Assembly: GCF_000158955.1 (NCBI RefSeq)
Contig: NZ_GG657757.1
Location: forward strand, 7,403,447-7,467,446
DNA length: 64,000 nucleotides
Direction: 5' to 3'
Origin: Streptomyces viridochromogenes DSM 40736
Lineage (GTDB): Bacteria > Actinomycetota > Actinomycetes > Streptomycetales > Streptomycetaceae
Each line of letters opens with the position of its first letter. Within the stretch, counting starts at the first letter, position 1. Below the pieces are notes generated by a model. The model made no database searches and was not told where the DNA came from. It saw nothing but the letters and a program-made list of their open reading frames with translations. Made by a program: the position numbers and the translations under genes. Of this stretch, positions 1 through 8,241 are shown in pieces.

Positions 1-2
1 CC

Positions 3-458
3 CTTCTCGGCACCCACACCCTGGCCGTCACGACCGTCTCCCGCCAGGAAGCCCAGGGCGGCTCACCCCTGGCCCCCTTGGCTGCGCTCGCCACGACCGC
101 CCTGCTGACCCGTGCGGTGACCAACCGCCGTCCACACCACCGAGGGGCAGCCCCCCATGACCTTCCCGGCCCGCGGGCAACTCGGCCTCCAGAGCCCGCG
201 CCCGGCCGGAAACCCGCGGCACACGTCACCACCGTCCTCGCAGCCGCCTACGCCGCCACCACCGCACGGCCCTACTTCCACGCCGCCCTCAACCCCTCAC
301 CTCCTCTCACCCAACGAGCCGTCGGCGCCGGCATCCGCGCCACGATCCCCCTCCAGGCCACCCTGGCCGCCCGCTCCAAAGGACCGGCCAGGGCCCTCCT
401 CATCGCGGCCCTGGCACCGCTGGGAGCGAGGTTCGCGAAGAAGGTGAGCGTGACGTGA
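3..458 (+). CDS. eboC: UbiA-like prenyltransferase EboC, C-terminal part (cut by window edge)
   Basis: The reading frame is open from the first base, so only the last ~151 residues of a larger protein are present. The visible part starts with GTHTLAVTTVSRQE, typical of the C-terminal half of UbiA-family membrane prenyltransferases, and ends with a small-residue-rich helix (GAGIRATIPLQATLAARS) and a basic tail. In ebo clusters EboC is the membrane-embedded UbiA-like member thought to help move a metabolite precursor towards or across the membrane. The stop overlaps the start of the next gene (GTGA), so translation is probably coupled. A proline-rich stretch at about residues 45-70 of the visible part is poorly conserved. 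The family call rests on the C-terminus and the neighbours; the Asp-rich catalytic motifs lie outside the window. Confidence 0.75.
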   Translation, partial: LLGTHTLAVTTVSRQEAQGGSPLAPLAALATTALLTRAVTNRRPHHRGAAPHDLPGPRATRPPEPAPGRKPAAHVTTVLAAAYAATTARPYFHAALNPSPPLTQRAVGAGIRATIPLQATLAARSKGPARALLIAALAPLGARFAKKVSVT

Positions 459-1426
459 CCCCAGGGACCCCTTCTCTTGCCGCCCACCGGCGTCTGCGCT
501 TCGGCTACGGCACCAACGGTCTCGCCGACCTCCGGCTCGACGACGCGCTCTCCCTCCTCGCCGACCTCGGCTACGACGGCGTCGGACTGACCCTCGACCA
601 CATGCACCTCGACCCGCTCGCCCCCGACCTCGCCACCCGTACCCGCGAGGTCGCGCACCGACTGGACGAGCTCGGTCTCGGCGTCACCGTGGAGACGGGC
701 GCCCGCTATGTGCTCGACCCGCGCCGCAAACACGGCCCGTCCCTGCTGGACCCGGACCCCGGTGACCGGGCCCGCCGCGTCGACCTGCTCCTGCGAGCCG
801 TCCGGGTCGCGGCCGACCTCGGCGCGCACGCGGTGCACTGCTTCAGCGGGATCGTCCCGGAGGGCACCGACACCGACACCGCGTGGAAGCGCCTCGCCGA
901 GAGCCTCACGCCCGTCCTGGAGGCCGCCGCGTCCGCCGGCACACCGCTCGCCGTCGAACCCGAACCGGGCCACCTCCTCGCCACCCTGGCCGACTTCCAC
1001 CACCTCCGCCGCGTCCTCGGCGACCCCGAGCCCCTCGGTCTCACCCTCGACCTCGGCCACTGCCAGTGCCTCGAACCCCTCTCTCCCGCCGACTGTGTGC
1101 GCGACGCCGCCCCCTGGCTGCGGCACGTCCAGATCGAGGACATGCGGCGCGGCGTCCACGAGCACCTTCCCTTCGGGGACGGCGAGATCGACTTCCCGCC
1201 GGTCCTGGAGGCCCTCGCCACCTCGGGCTACCAGGGCCTGACCGTCGTCGAACTGCCCCGCCACTCCCACGCCGGTCCCCACTACGCCGAGCACTCCCTC
1301 CCGTTCCTCCAGCACGCCGAGCGGACCGCGGCCGCCCTGACGCGGTCCCCCGCTCCGGCCCTCCAGCAGGCCGCGCCACCCCACGGCGCTCCCTCCGCCA
1401 CCCCTGAAGGGAGCAGCACCAGATGA
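455..1426 (+). CDS. Sugar phosphate isomerase/epimerase-type TIM-barrel protein of the ebo cluster
   Basis: A 323-residue protein of the AP-endonuclease-2/xylose-isomerase-like TIM-barrel superfamily. An N-terminal strand (FGYGTNGLADLRLDDAL) is followed by TLDHMHLD, the metal-site-like segments AVEPEPGH and LTLDLGHC, and HVQIEDMRRGVHEHLPFGDG near the C-terminus, which carries the His and acidic residues that usually bind a divalent metal. The last ~35 residues are Ala/Pro-rich and probably disordered. The GTG start overlaps the stop of the EboC gene and the stop overlaps the EboA start, so this is an internal gene of a tight operon. The substrate is unknown; an isomerase or lyase acting on the trafficked metabolite is an inference from context. 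Confidence 0.8.
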   Translation: MTPGTPSLAAHRRLRFGYGTNGLADLRLDDALSLLADLGYDGVGLTLDHMHLDPLAPDLATRTREVAHRLDELGLGVTVETGARYVLDPRRKHGPSLLDPDPGDRARRVDLLLRAVRVAADLGAHAVHCFSGIVPEGTDTDTAWKRLAESLTPVLEAAASAGTPLAVEPEPGHLLATLADFHHLRRVLGDPEPLGLTLDLGHCQCLEPLSPADCVRDAAPWLRHVQIEDMRRGVHEHLPFGDGEIDFPPVLEALATSGYQGLTVVELPRHSHAGPHYAEHSLPFLQHAERTAAALTRSPAPALQQAAPPHGAPSATPEGSSTR

Positions 1427-2148
1427 CCCACCCCCGCGCCACACCCCCGGCGAGGACGGAGAGCACCACCCACACCGGCCGACCCCGTCCAGGCACCGCC
1501 CGCACCCCCTCGCTCACCGATTTCCGCGATCACCTCACCACCCAGCTCGAACCGGCCGCCCGCGCCTGGCTGGAGCACGCCCTCGACGAGGCCACCGCCC
1601 ACCCCGGCCTCCACGGACCCATCTCCGCGTGGGAACTGCGCCTCGCCGAGGCCGGCCGCCGCTGCGGAGCCGCGCACGCCGACGCCGCACGCGTCCTCAT
1701 CCTCGACGCGGCCCGCGCCGACACGGACGCCCTCACCCGGGTGTACTTCCAGGGCACCGCCGACGAGCGCCGCGCCGTCCTGCACGCCCTGCCCCACCTC
1801 GTGTCCGGCCCCGGCGCCCTCCCGCTCGTCGAGGACGCCCTGCGCACCAACGACACCCGGCTCCTCGGCGTCGCCGTCGGCCCGTACGCGGCCCGGCACC
1901 TGGCGCCCCACGACTGGCGTCACGCCGTGCTGAAGTGCCTGTTCACCGGCGTGCCCGTCGACCATGTGGCGGACCTGGACGAACGCTCCCGCGGCGACGG
2001 CGAACTCGCCCGCATGCTGGCCGACTACGCCGCCGAACGCACCGCCGCCGGCCGCCCCGTCCCCGAGGACCTGCACCGCGTCCTGGACCTGACCGAGTCC
2101 GTACCCCCCGCCCCCGGCACGGACCACCCCCACGGCAAGGAGTCCTGA
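1423..2148 (+). CDS. eboA: EboA domain-containing protein
   Basis: A 241-residue soluble protein recognised as EboA by its all-helical body (SAWELRLAEAGRRCG, RVLILDAARADTD, RVYFQGTADERRAVLHALP, WRHAVLKCLFTGVPVDHV) and by its place next to EboB and EboE genes. The biochemical function of EboA is not established. In cyanobacteria the ebo operon is needed to get a scytonemin precursor to the periplasm. The first ~35 residues are Pro/Thr-rich and look unstructured. The start codon sits in an ATGA overlap with the preceding gene and the stop overlaps the next ATG by one base, so the three genes are probably translated in series. Confidence 0.85.
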   Translation: MTHPRATPPARTESTTHTGRPRPGTARTPSLTDFRDHLTTQLEPAARAWLEHALDEATAHPGLHGPISAWELRLAEAGRRCGAAHADAARVLILDAARADTDALTRVYFQGTADERRAVLHALPHLVSGPGALPLVEDALRTNDTRLLGVAVGPYAARHLAPHDWRHAVLKCLFTGVPVDHVADLDERSRGDGELARMLADYAAERTAAGRPVPEDLHRVLDLTESVPPAPGTDHPHGKES

Positions 2149-3059
2149 TGCGCATCTTCGACCCCCACATCCACATGACGTCCCGCACCACCGACGACTA
2201 CGAGGCCATGCACGCCGCCGGCGTCCGCGCCGTCGTCGAACCCTCCTTCTGGCTCGGCCAGCCCCGCACCTCCCCCGCCTCCTTCCGCGACTACTTCGAC
2301 TCCCTCCTCGGCTGGGAGCCCTTCCGCGCCGCCCAGTACGGCATCTCCCATCACTGCACCATCGCCCTCAACCCCAAGGAGGCGAACGATCCGCGCTGCG
2401 CGCCCGTCCTCGACGAACTGCCCCGGTATCTCGTCAAGGACAACGTCGTGGCCGTCGGCGAGATCGGCTACGACTCCATGACCCCCGCCGAGGACACCGC
2501 CCTCGCCGCACAGCTCCAGCTCGCCGCCGACCACGGCCTGCCCGCCCTGGTGCACACCCCGCACCGCGACAAGTTCGCCGGTCTGCGCCGCACCCTCGAC
2601 GTCGTCCGGGAGTCCGCGCTCCCCGCCGAACGCGTCCTGGTCGACCACCTCAACGAGACCACCGTCAAGGAGGCCAAGGACAGCGGCTGCTGGCTGGGTT
2701 TCTCCGTCTACCCGGACACCAAGATGGACGAGGAGCGGATGGTGGCGATCCTGCGCGCCTACGGGCCCGAACAGGTCCTGGTCAACTCCGCCGCCGACTG
2801 GGGAAAGAGCGACCCGCTCAAGACCCGCAAGGTCGCCGACCTGATGCTGGCCGAGGGCTTCGGCGAGGACGACGTCGACCGGGTGCTGTGGCGCAACCCC
2901 GTCGCCTTCTACGGGCTCAGCGGCCGGCTGAACCTGGACGTCACCGGCACGGAGCCCACCCACGAGGGCAACTCCATCCTCCGTGGCGTCCCGAAGGACC
3001 CGCACGAGCCGGACCCAGCCTCCGGGGCGCCGGCCCGCGTCCCCGCCACGGAGGCGTGA
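2148..3059 (+). CDS. eboB: TatD-family metal-dependent hydrolase EboB
   Basis: A 303-residue amidohydrolase-superfamily protein. The start is fixed by the TGATG junction with eboA and gives MRIFDPHIHMTS, in which the HxH pair forms the first half of the metal site. A conserved VGEIGYD segment supplies the Glu, HTPHRDK the next His, and VLVDHLNE plus NSAADWGKSD the C-terminal ligands. TatD proteins are usually nucleases or small-molecule hydrolases; within ebo clusters EboB is the TatD-like member and its substrate is unknown. Unlike typical ~260-residue TatD proteins it has a ~40-residue C-terminal tail. The next gene follows after three bases. Confidence 0.85.
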   Translation: MRIFDPHIHMTSRTTDDYEAMHAAGVRAVVEPSFWLGQPRTSPASFRDYFDSLLGWEPFRAAQYGISHHCTIALNPKEANDPRCAPVLDELPRYLVKDNVVAVGEIGYDSMTPAEDTALAAQLQLAADHGLPALVHTPHRDKFAGLRRTLDVVRESALPAERVLVDHLNETTVKEAKDSGCWLGFSVYPDTKMDEERMVAILRAYGPEQVLVNSAADWGKSDPLKTRKVADLMLAEGFGEDDVDRVLWRNPVAFYGLSGRLNLDVTGTEPTHEGNSILRGVPKDPHEPDPASGAPARVPATEA

Positions 3060-3062
3060 CCC

Positions 3063-4232
3063 ATGCGCTTCCGCCACCCCGACGGCTCTACCGTCCACCT
3101 CGCCTACTGCACCAACGTCCACCCCGCGGAAACCCTCGACGGTGTCCTCGCCCAGCTCCGGGACCACTGCGAACCCGTGCGCCGCCGCCTGGGCCGCGAC
3201 CGGCTCGGCATCGGGCTGTGGCTCGCCAAGGACGCCGCCCACACCCTGCACACCGACCCGTCCGCACTGCGCGGCCTGCGCGGAGAGCTCGACCGGCGCG
3301 GCCTCGAGGTCGTCACCCTCAACGGCTTCCCCTATGAGGGCTTCGGTGCCGAGGAGGTCAAGTACCGCGTCTACAAACCGGACTGGGCCGATCCCGAACG
3401 CCTCGACCACACCACCGCCCTGGCCCGGGTCCTCGCCGGGCTCCTCCCCGACGACGTCACCGACGGCACCATCTCCACCCTGCCCCTGGCCTGGCGCACC
3501 GCCTACGACGAGGAGCGCGCGGAGACGGCCCGCACCGCCCTGCGCACCCTCGCCGAACGCCTCGACGCCATAGAGGAACTGACCGGCCGCTCCATCCGCG
3601 TCGGGCTGGAACCGGAACCGGGCTGCGTCGTCGAGACCACCCGCGACGCCATCGCCCCGCTCACCGCGATCGACCACGACCGCATCGGCATCTGCGTCGA
3701 CACCTGCCACCTCGCCACCTCCTTCGAGGACCCGCACGCGGCCCTGGACGCCCTGACCGCGGCCCGCGTCCCCGTCGTCAAATCCCAGCTCTCCGCCGCA
3801 CTGCACGCCGAACACCCCCATCTCCCCGAGGTCCGTGAAGCCCTCGCCGCCTTCGCCGAACCCCGCTTCCTGCACCAGACCCGCACCGCCACCGCCGCCG
3901 GCCTGCGCGCCACCGATGACCTCGACGAGGCCGTCGCGGGCCACGCCCTGCCGGACGCCGCCCCCTGGCGGGCCCACTTCCACGTCCCCCTGCACGCGGC
4001 CCCCGCCGCACCTCTCACCTCCACACTCCCGGTCCTGAAATCCGCACTGACCCGGCTCGTCGGCGGCCCGGCCCCGCTCACCCGCCACCTGGAGGTCGAG
4101 ACCTACACCTGGCAGGCCCTCCCGCCCGAGCTGCGCCCCAAGGGCCGCGCCCAGCTCGCCGAGGGCATCGCCGCAGAACTCGCCCTCGCCCGCGACCTGC
4201 TGACGGACCTCGGCCTGAAGGAGCTGCCATGA
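3063..4232 (+). CDS. eboE: Metabolite traffic protein EboE (TIM-barrel)
   Basis: A 389-residue xylose-isomerase-like TIM-barrel protein matching EboE. Recognisable segments are HLAYCTNVHPAETLDGVL at the N-terminus, GLEPEPGCVVETT (metal-binding Glu), GICVDTCHLATSFE, HFHVPLHAAP and a C-terminal HLEVETYTWQALP. The family lies in the ebo operon and is required for precursor export in cyanobacteria that make scytonemin, but its reaction is unknown. It follows eboB after three bases and its stop overlaps the next start (ATGA). Assignment to EboE rather than a generic isomerase rests on length, the N-terminal LAYCTNVH motif and synteny. Confidence 0.85.
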   Translation: MRFRHPDGSTVHLAYCTNVHPAETLDGVLAQLRDHCEPVRRRLGRDRLGIGLWLAKDAAHTLHTDPSALRGLRGELDRRGLEVVTLNGFPYEGFGAEEVKYRVYKPDWADPERLDHTTALARVLAGLLPDDVTDGTISTLPLAWRTAYDEERAETARTALRTLAERLDAIEELTGRSIRVGLEPEPGCVVETTRDAIAPLTAIDHDRIGICVDTCHLATSFEDPHAALDALTAARVPVVKSQLSAALHAEHPHLPEVREALAAFAEPRFLHQTRTATAAGLRATDDLDEAVAGHALPDAAPWRAHFHVPLHAAPAAPLTSTLPVLKSALTRLVGGPAPLTRHLEVETYTWQALPPELRPKGRAQLAEGIAAELALARDLLTDLGLKELP

Positions 4233-5641
4233 GCACCCCTGAGCACCCGGCCCCCGACACTCCAGGCCGCCCCACCCCGCTCCTCGTCCTCGACGTCGTC
4301 GGCCTCACCCCCCGTCTCCTCGAGCACATGCCCCATCTCAAGGCGCTCGGCCGGTCCGGCTCCCGCGCCCCGCTGGGTACCGTCCTGCCGGCCGTCACCT
4401 GCGCCGCCCAGTCCACGTTCCTCACCGGCACCATGCCCTCGGAGCACGGCATCGTTGGCAACGGCTGGTACTTCCGCGAACTCGGCGACGTCCTGCTGTG
4501 GCGCCAGCACAACGGACTCGTGGCCGGCGACAAACTGTGGGTCGCCGCCCGCCGCGTCCACCCCGGCTACACCGTCGCCAACATCTGCTGGTGGTACGCC
4601 ATGGGCGCGGACACCGACATCACCGTCACCCCCCGCCCCGTCTACTACGCCGACGGCCGCAAGGAACCCGACTGCTACACCAGACCGGCCGCTCTCCACG
4701 ACGAACTCACCGAGAAACTCGGCACGTTCCCCCTGTTCCACTTCTGGGGCCCCGGAGCGGACCTCGTCTCCAGCCGGTGGATCATCGACGCGACCCGCCA
4801 CATCATCCGCACCCGGCACCCCGACCTGACGCTCTGCTACCTCCCTCACCTCGACTACGACCTGCAGCGCTTCGGCCCCGACGACCCGCGCTCCCTGAAG
4901 GCGGCCGCCGACCTCGACGCCGCCATGGCCCCGCTCCTGAACGACGCCCGCGCCGAGGGCCGCACGGTCGTCGCCCTGTCCGAGTACGGCATCACCCGGG
5001 TGAACCGGCCCGTCGACATCAACCGCGCCCTGCGCCGCGCCGGCCTGCTGGAGGTGCACACGCAGGACGGCATGGAGTACCTCGACCCGATGGCGTCCCG
5101 TGCCTTCGCGGTCGCCGACCACCAGATCGCCCACGTCTATGTGCGCCGCCCCGAGGACCTGGGCGCCACCCGGGCAGCACTCGACGGCCTGCCCGGCATC
5201 GGCCAGCTCCTCGATGACGAGGGCAAGAAGACCCACCATCTCGACCATCCCCGCGCGGGCGAAATCGTCGCCGTGGCGGAACCGGACGCCTGGTTCACGT
5301 ACTACTACTGGCTCGACGACGCCCACGCGCCCGACTTCGCGCAGCTCGTCGAGATCCACCGCAAACCCGGCTACGACCCGGTCGAGCTCTTCATGGATCC
5401 CCTCGATCCCTACGTCAAGGTCAAGGCGGCCACCGCACTGGCGCGCAAGAAACTCGGCATGCGCTACCGCATGGCGGTCGTGCCCCTGGATCCCTCACCT
5501 ATTCGCGGCAGCCACGGCCGCCTTCCGGAGAGCGACGACGACGGTCCGCTCCTCATCTGCTCCACCCCCCGTGCTGTCGGTGACCGCCTCGCGGCCACCG
5601 ATGTGAAGTCACTGCTGCTCCGACTCGCCGGTCTCGCCTGA
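4229..5641 (+). CDS. eboF: Alkaline phosphatase/nucleotide pyrophosphatase family protein (EboF type)
   Basis: A 470-residue type I phosphodiesterase/nucleotide pyrophosphatase-like enzyme. The N-terminal LVLDVVGLTPRLLE supplies the first metal-binding Asp. The probable nucleophile Thr is in PAVTCAAQSTFLTGT, followed by SEHGIVGNGWYFRE. Further metal residues are in YLPHLDYDLQRFGPD, SEYGIT and ADHQIAHVY. No signal peptide is seen, so it is predicted to be cytoplasmic. It ends the overlapping ebo-type operon (ATGA overlap with eboE). A role in removing a phosphate or nucleotide group from the cluster's metabolite is an inference. Name and role are by analogy with the phosphatase-like last gene of other ebo clusters. 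Confidence 0.8.
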   Translation: MSTPEHPAPDTPGRPTPLLVLDVVGLTPRLLEHMPHLKALGRSGSRAPLGTVLPAVTCAAQSTFLTGTMPSEHGIVGNGWYFRELGDVLLWRQHNGLVAGDKLWVAARRVHPGYTVANICWWYAMGADTDITVTPRPVYYADGRKEPDCYTRPAALHDELTEKLGTFPLFHFWGPGADLVSSRWIIDATRHIIRTRHPDLTLCYLPHLDYDLQRFGPDDPRSLKAAADLDAAMAPLLNDARAEGRTVVALSEYGITRVNRPVDINRALRRAGLLEVHTQDGMEYLDPMASRAFAVADHQIAHVYVRRPEDLGATRAALDGLPGIGQLLDDEGKKTHHLDHPRAGEIVAVAEPDAWFTYYYWLDDAHAPDFAQLVEIHRKPGYDPVELFMDPLDPYVKVKAATALARKKLGMRYRMAVVPLDPSPIRGSHGRLPESDDDGPLLICSTPRAVGDRLAATDVKSLLLRLAGLA

Positions 5642-5722
5642 GGCCGTAGCCCTCGGTTCCGACTGGTCACAAGTGAAGCACTCACCACTGACAACGCCCC
5701 GCGATCACGAGGAGTTCCCCGC

Positions 5723-6781
5723 ATGAGCCGCTTCTCCCAGCCCGACCCCGAGCTCACCCACCGCCTCAGCAGACGCGGCATGCTCGGCGTGGCCGCCGGA
5801 GCCACCGCCGCCGCCCTGCTCGGTGCCGCCGCCCCCGCGAACGCCGCCACCGGCAACGCGTCGGCCGCCACAGCCGCCGCCTCCGGCGCCAAGGGCCGCG
5901 GCCGTCCCGTCCTGCCGCCCGGCCGCCTCGGCATCCAGCTCTACAGCCTCCGCGACAAGGTCTCCACCCTCGGCTTCGGCCCCGTCTTCGCGGAACTGGA
6001 GAGGTACGGCTACGACGAGGTCGAGTTCGCCGGCTACACCCAGGGCTCCGCGGGCCCCATCACGCTCGCCCAACTCAAGCGCCTGGCACGGAACCACGGC
6101 CTGAACCCGATCGGCAGCCACGTCGGCTACTACGCCGACGACCCGAACGCCTACACCTTCGCCCAGAACCTCACCAAGGTCCTCGACGACGCCCAGGCCC
6201 TCGGCCTCAAGCACATCGGCACGGCCTCCGGCCCGTTCCGCTACGGCTCGACCGTCGACGCCTGGAAGCGCGCCGCCGACGACTTCAACACCTACGGCGC
6301 GGCGGCGAAGGCCCGGGGCATGAAGTTCTACCAGCACAACCATTCCGAGGAGTTCTCCTTCGCCACCGACAACCCCAAGGTCCGCCTCTACGACGTCCTG
6401 CTCAAGGAGACCGACCCGGACCTCGTCCACCTGGAGATGGACATCTACTGGGCGTACGTCGGCCAGTTCCGCTTCTCCAAGCGGCCGGACGGCACGCCCG
6501 CACCGTTCGAGCCGCTGGACTACGTCCTCAAGCGGCCCGACCGCTATCCGCTGTTCCACGTGAAGGACGGCGTGAGCGACCCGGCGAACCCGTACGGCTA
6601 CCGCATGACCGACGTCGGCGACGGCGACATCGACTACCAGCGGTTCATCTCCGCGGTGACCCGGCTGCGCGGCCACCGCCTGGCCCACCACTGGCAGGCC
6701 GAGCACGACAACCCGGCCGAGTCCTTCACGTTCGCGCGCCGCTCCAGCGCGCACCTGCACTCGCTGCGGGAGAAGTGCTGA
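5723..6781 (+). CDS. Exported sugar phosphate isomerase/epimerase-like TIM-barrel protein with Tat signal
   Basis: A 352-residue protein. The N-terminus has a twin-arginine signal (RLSRRGMLGVAAGATAAALL) ending near APANA, so it is probably folded in the cytoplasm and exported. The mature part is a TIM barrel: GRLGIQLYSLRDKV, EFAGYTQG, NPIGSHVGYY, HNHSEEF and HLEMDIYWAYVGQ, with FHVKDG carrying a late metal-binding position. Such proteins often act on inositols or keto-sugars. It follows the ebo-type operon after 81 bp, has its own strong ribosome site (GAGGAG), and is closed by an 18-bp perfect terminator hairpin. Substrate unknown. Confidence 0.8.
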   Translation: MSRFSQPDPELTHRLSRRGMLGVAAGATAAALLGAAAPANAATGNASAATAAASGAKGRGRPVLPPGRLGIQLYSLRDKVSTLGFGPVFAELERYGYDEVEFAGYTQGSAGPITLAQLKRLARNHGLNPIGSHVGYYADDPNAYTFAQNLTKVLDDAQALGLKHIGTASGPFRYGSTVDAWKRAADDFNTYGAAAKARGMKFYQHNHSEEFSFATDNPKVRLYDVLLKETDPDLVHLEMDIYWAYVGQFRFSKRPDGTPAPFEPLDYVLKRPDRYPLFHVKDGVSDPANPYGYRMTDVGDGDIDYQRFISAVTRLRGHRLAHHWQAEHDNPAESFTFARRSSAHLHSLREKC

Positions 6782-6793
6782 CCGCTGTCCGGA

Positions 6794-6835
6794 CATGAGG
6801 AGGCCCCTCCCCGAACAGGGAGGGGCCTCCTCATG
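6794..6835. terminator. Bidirectional terminator, 18-bp perfect hairpin
   Basis: The arms CATGAGGAGGCCCCTCCC and GGGAGGGGCCTCCTCATG pair perfectly around a 6-base loop. It lies between two convergent genes, so it can stop transcription from both sides. Confidence 0.85.
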
Positions 6836-6848
6836 GGTCCCGCGGTCG

Positions 6849-8240
6849 TCAGCCCGCGGTCCGTGTCCGGGCCGGAGCGCGACCCGGCTGGCGCAGCAGC
6901 AGGGCCACCAGAGCGGCGAGCATCGACACGCCACCGGCGAGCGCGTACGCGCCGTTGTAGCCCCAGGCCCCGACCACCATCGAGCCCAGTCCGCCGCCGA
7001 ACAGACCGCTGATCAGTTTGCCGCTGTAGACCAGCCCGTAGTTGGTGGCGTTGTAGTTCTCCCCGAAATAGTCCGGGGTGAGCGCCGCGAAGAGCGGGTA
7101 GAACGCGCCGCCGCCGAAGCCGGACAGGAACGCGAAGAACAGGAACAGCCACTCGCTCTTCAGGCCGCCCGCCCAGATCACACCGAACTGGGCGAGGCCC
7201 AGCACGACGATGACGAAGACCAGGGTGGACTTGCGGCCCCACCGGTCGGACAGCCAGCCCACCACACCGCGGCCGACGCCGTTGACCACCGCCATCACGC
7301 CCATCGACGACGCCGCCACCAGCGGGCCGAAGCCCACCTCCTTGGCGAAGTCGACCTGGAACGAGATGCCGAAGATCGACACTCCGGCGGTCATCACCAC
7401 CGAGAGCCACATCAGCGGCAGCATGCCCGTGCGGATGGCCTCCTTCGGGGTGTACTGCCGTACAGCGGGCGGGTTCTTGGCCAGGCTCGCCGCGTTCTCG
7501 CGGTCCCCGGAGAAGGACAGCGGGTCGATCTCCGCCGGCCACCAGTTCTTCGGCGGGTCCTTGAAGAAGAACGCGCAGACCACGACCACGATCATGACGT
7601 AAGCGCCGATGAGGTCCAGGACGCGATGGTAGTTCGCCGTGTCGAAGCCGTAGTTGAAGATGAAGATGAACGGCAGTGACCCGTACGCGAACCCTCCGTT
7701 GACGAACCCCGTGCGGGCGCCGCGCCGCTCCGGGAACCACTTGCCGACCATGTTGATACAGGTGGCGTAGACGAGCCCGGCGCCGATCCCGCCGACCACG
7801 CCGAAGCCGAGGATCGCCGGCAGCACGTTGTTCAGGTGCGACAGGGCCAGGAACCCCAGCAGGCACAGGCCCGACCCGATGTACATGGCCGAGCGGGCCG
7901 ACAGGTGGCCTCTCTCCCGCAGCCAGCCCGCCGGGAAGGCGATGCCGGCCTGGAAGAACACCCAGACGCTGAGGATCCAGAAGGTGTTGCTCTGTGTCCA
8001 GCCGTGCGCGTGGGACAGGGTGTCCTCCGCGGAGCCGTACGCGTACTCGAAGACGCTGATGGCCATCATGGCGATCCACGGCAGATACACCATGATCTTG
8101 CGGGAGTGGCCGAGGAGGTCCCGGTCGGTCTCGCCGACGCGGTAGACACGGCCGTGGGAGTCGGTCACCTCGCGGTAGCGACGGTGTGCGGCGTCGGCGG
8201 GTGAGGGGGCGGTGGGTGCTTCGTACGGATCTGCCGTCAT
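6849..8240 (-). CDS. OFA-family (oxalate/formate antiporter) MFS transporter, copy 2
   Basis: A 463-residue polytopic membrane protein of the major facilitator superfamily, OFA subgroup, typified by Oxalobacter OxlT. About 12 hydrophobic helices are visible. Family-like segments include YREVTDSHGRVYRVGE near the N-terminus, GGIGAGLVYATCINMVGKWF (TM4 region), GFVNGGFAYGSLPF and SDRWGRKSTL. The start codon is one base after the stop of the paralogous gene upstream, so the two are cotranscribed. With formyl-CoA transferase and oxalyl-CoA decarboxylase nearby, oxalate uptake and/or formate export is the likely job. About half the residues match the neighbouring paralog by eye, so this is a tandem duplication. 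Confidence 0.85.
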   Translation of the reverse strand: MTADPYEAPTAPSPADAAHRRYREVTDSHGRVYRVGETDRDLLGHSRKIMVYLPWIAMMAISVFEYAYGSAEDTLSHAHGWTQSNTFWILSVWVFFQAGIAFPAGWLRERGHLSARSAMYIGSGLCLLGFLALSHLNNVLPAILGFGVVGGIGAGLVYATCINMVGKWFPERRGARTGFVNGGFAYGSLPFIFIFNYGFDTANYHRVLDLIGAYVMIVVVVCAFFFKDPPKNWWPAEIDPLSFSGDRENAASLAKNPPAVRQYTPKEAIRTGMLPLMWLSVVMTAGVSIFGISFQVDFAKEVGFGPLVAASSMGVMAVVNGVGRGVVGWLSDRWGRKSTLVFVIVVLGLAQFGVIWAGGLKSEWLFLFFAFLSGFGGGAFYPLFAALTPDYFGENYNATNYGLVYSGKLISGLFGGGLGSMVVGAWGYNGAYALAGGVSMLAALVALLLRQPGRAPARTRTAG

Positions 8241-8241
8241 G

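Noticed and set aside
272..1444. A minus-strand open frame of ~390 codons opposite the first isomerase gene
   Set aside because: Same reason: the plus-strand TIM-barrel gene is well supported and overlaps its neighbours in operon style.
2025..4088. A minus-strand open frame of ~690 codons opposite eboA-eboB-eboE
   Set aside because: It is the mirror of real coding sequence in very G+C-rich DNA. Its product is Gly/Val/Ala-rich with no family motif, and the plus-strand genes fit known families.
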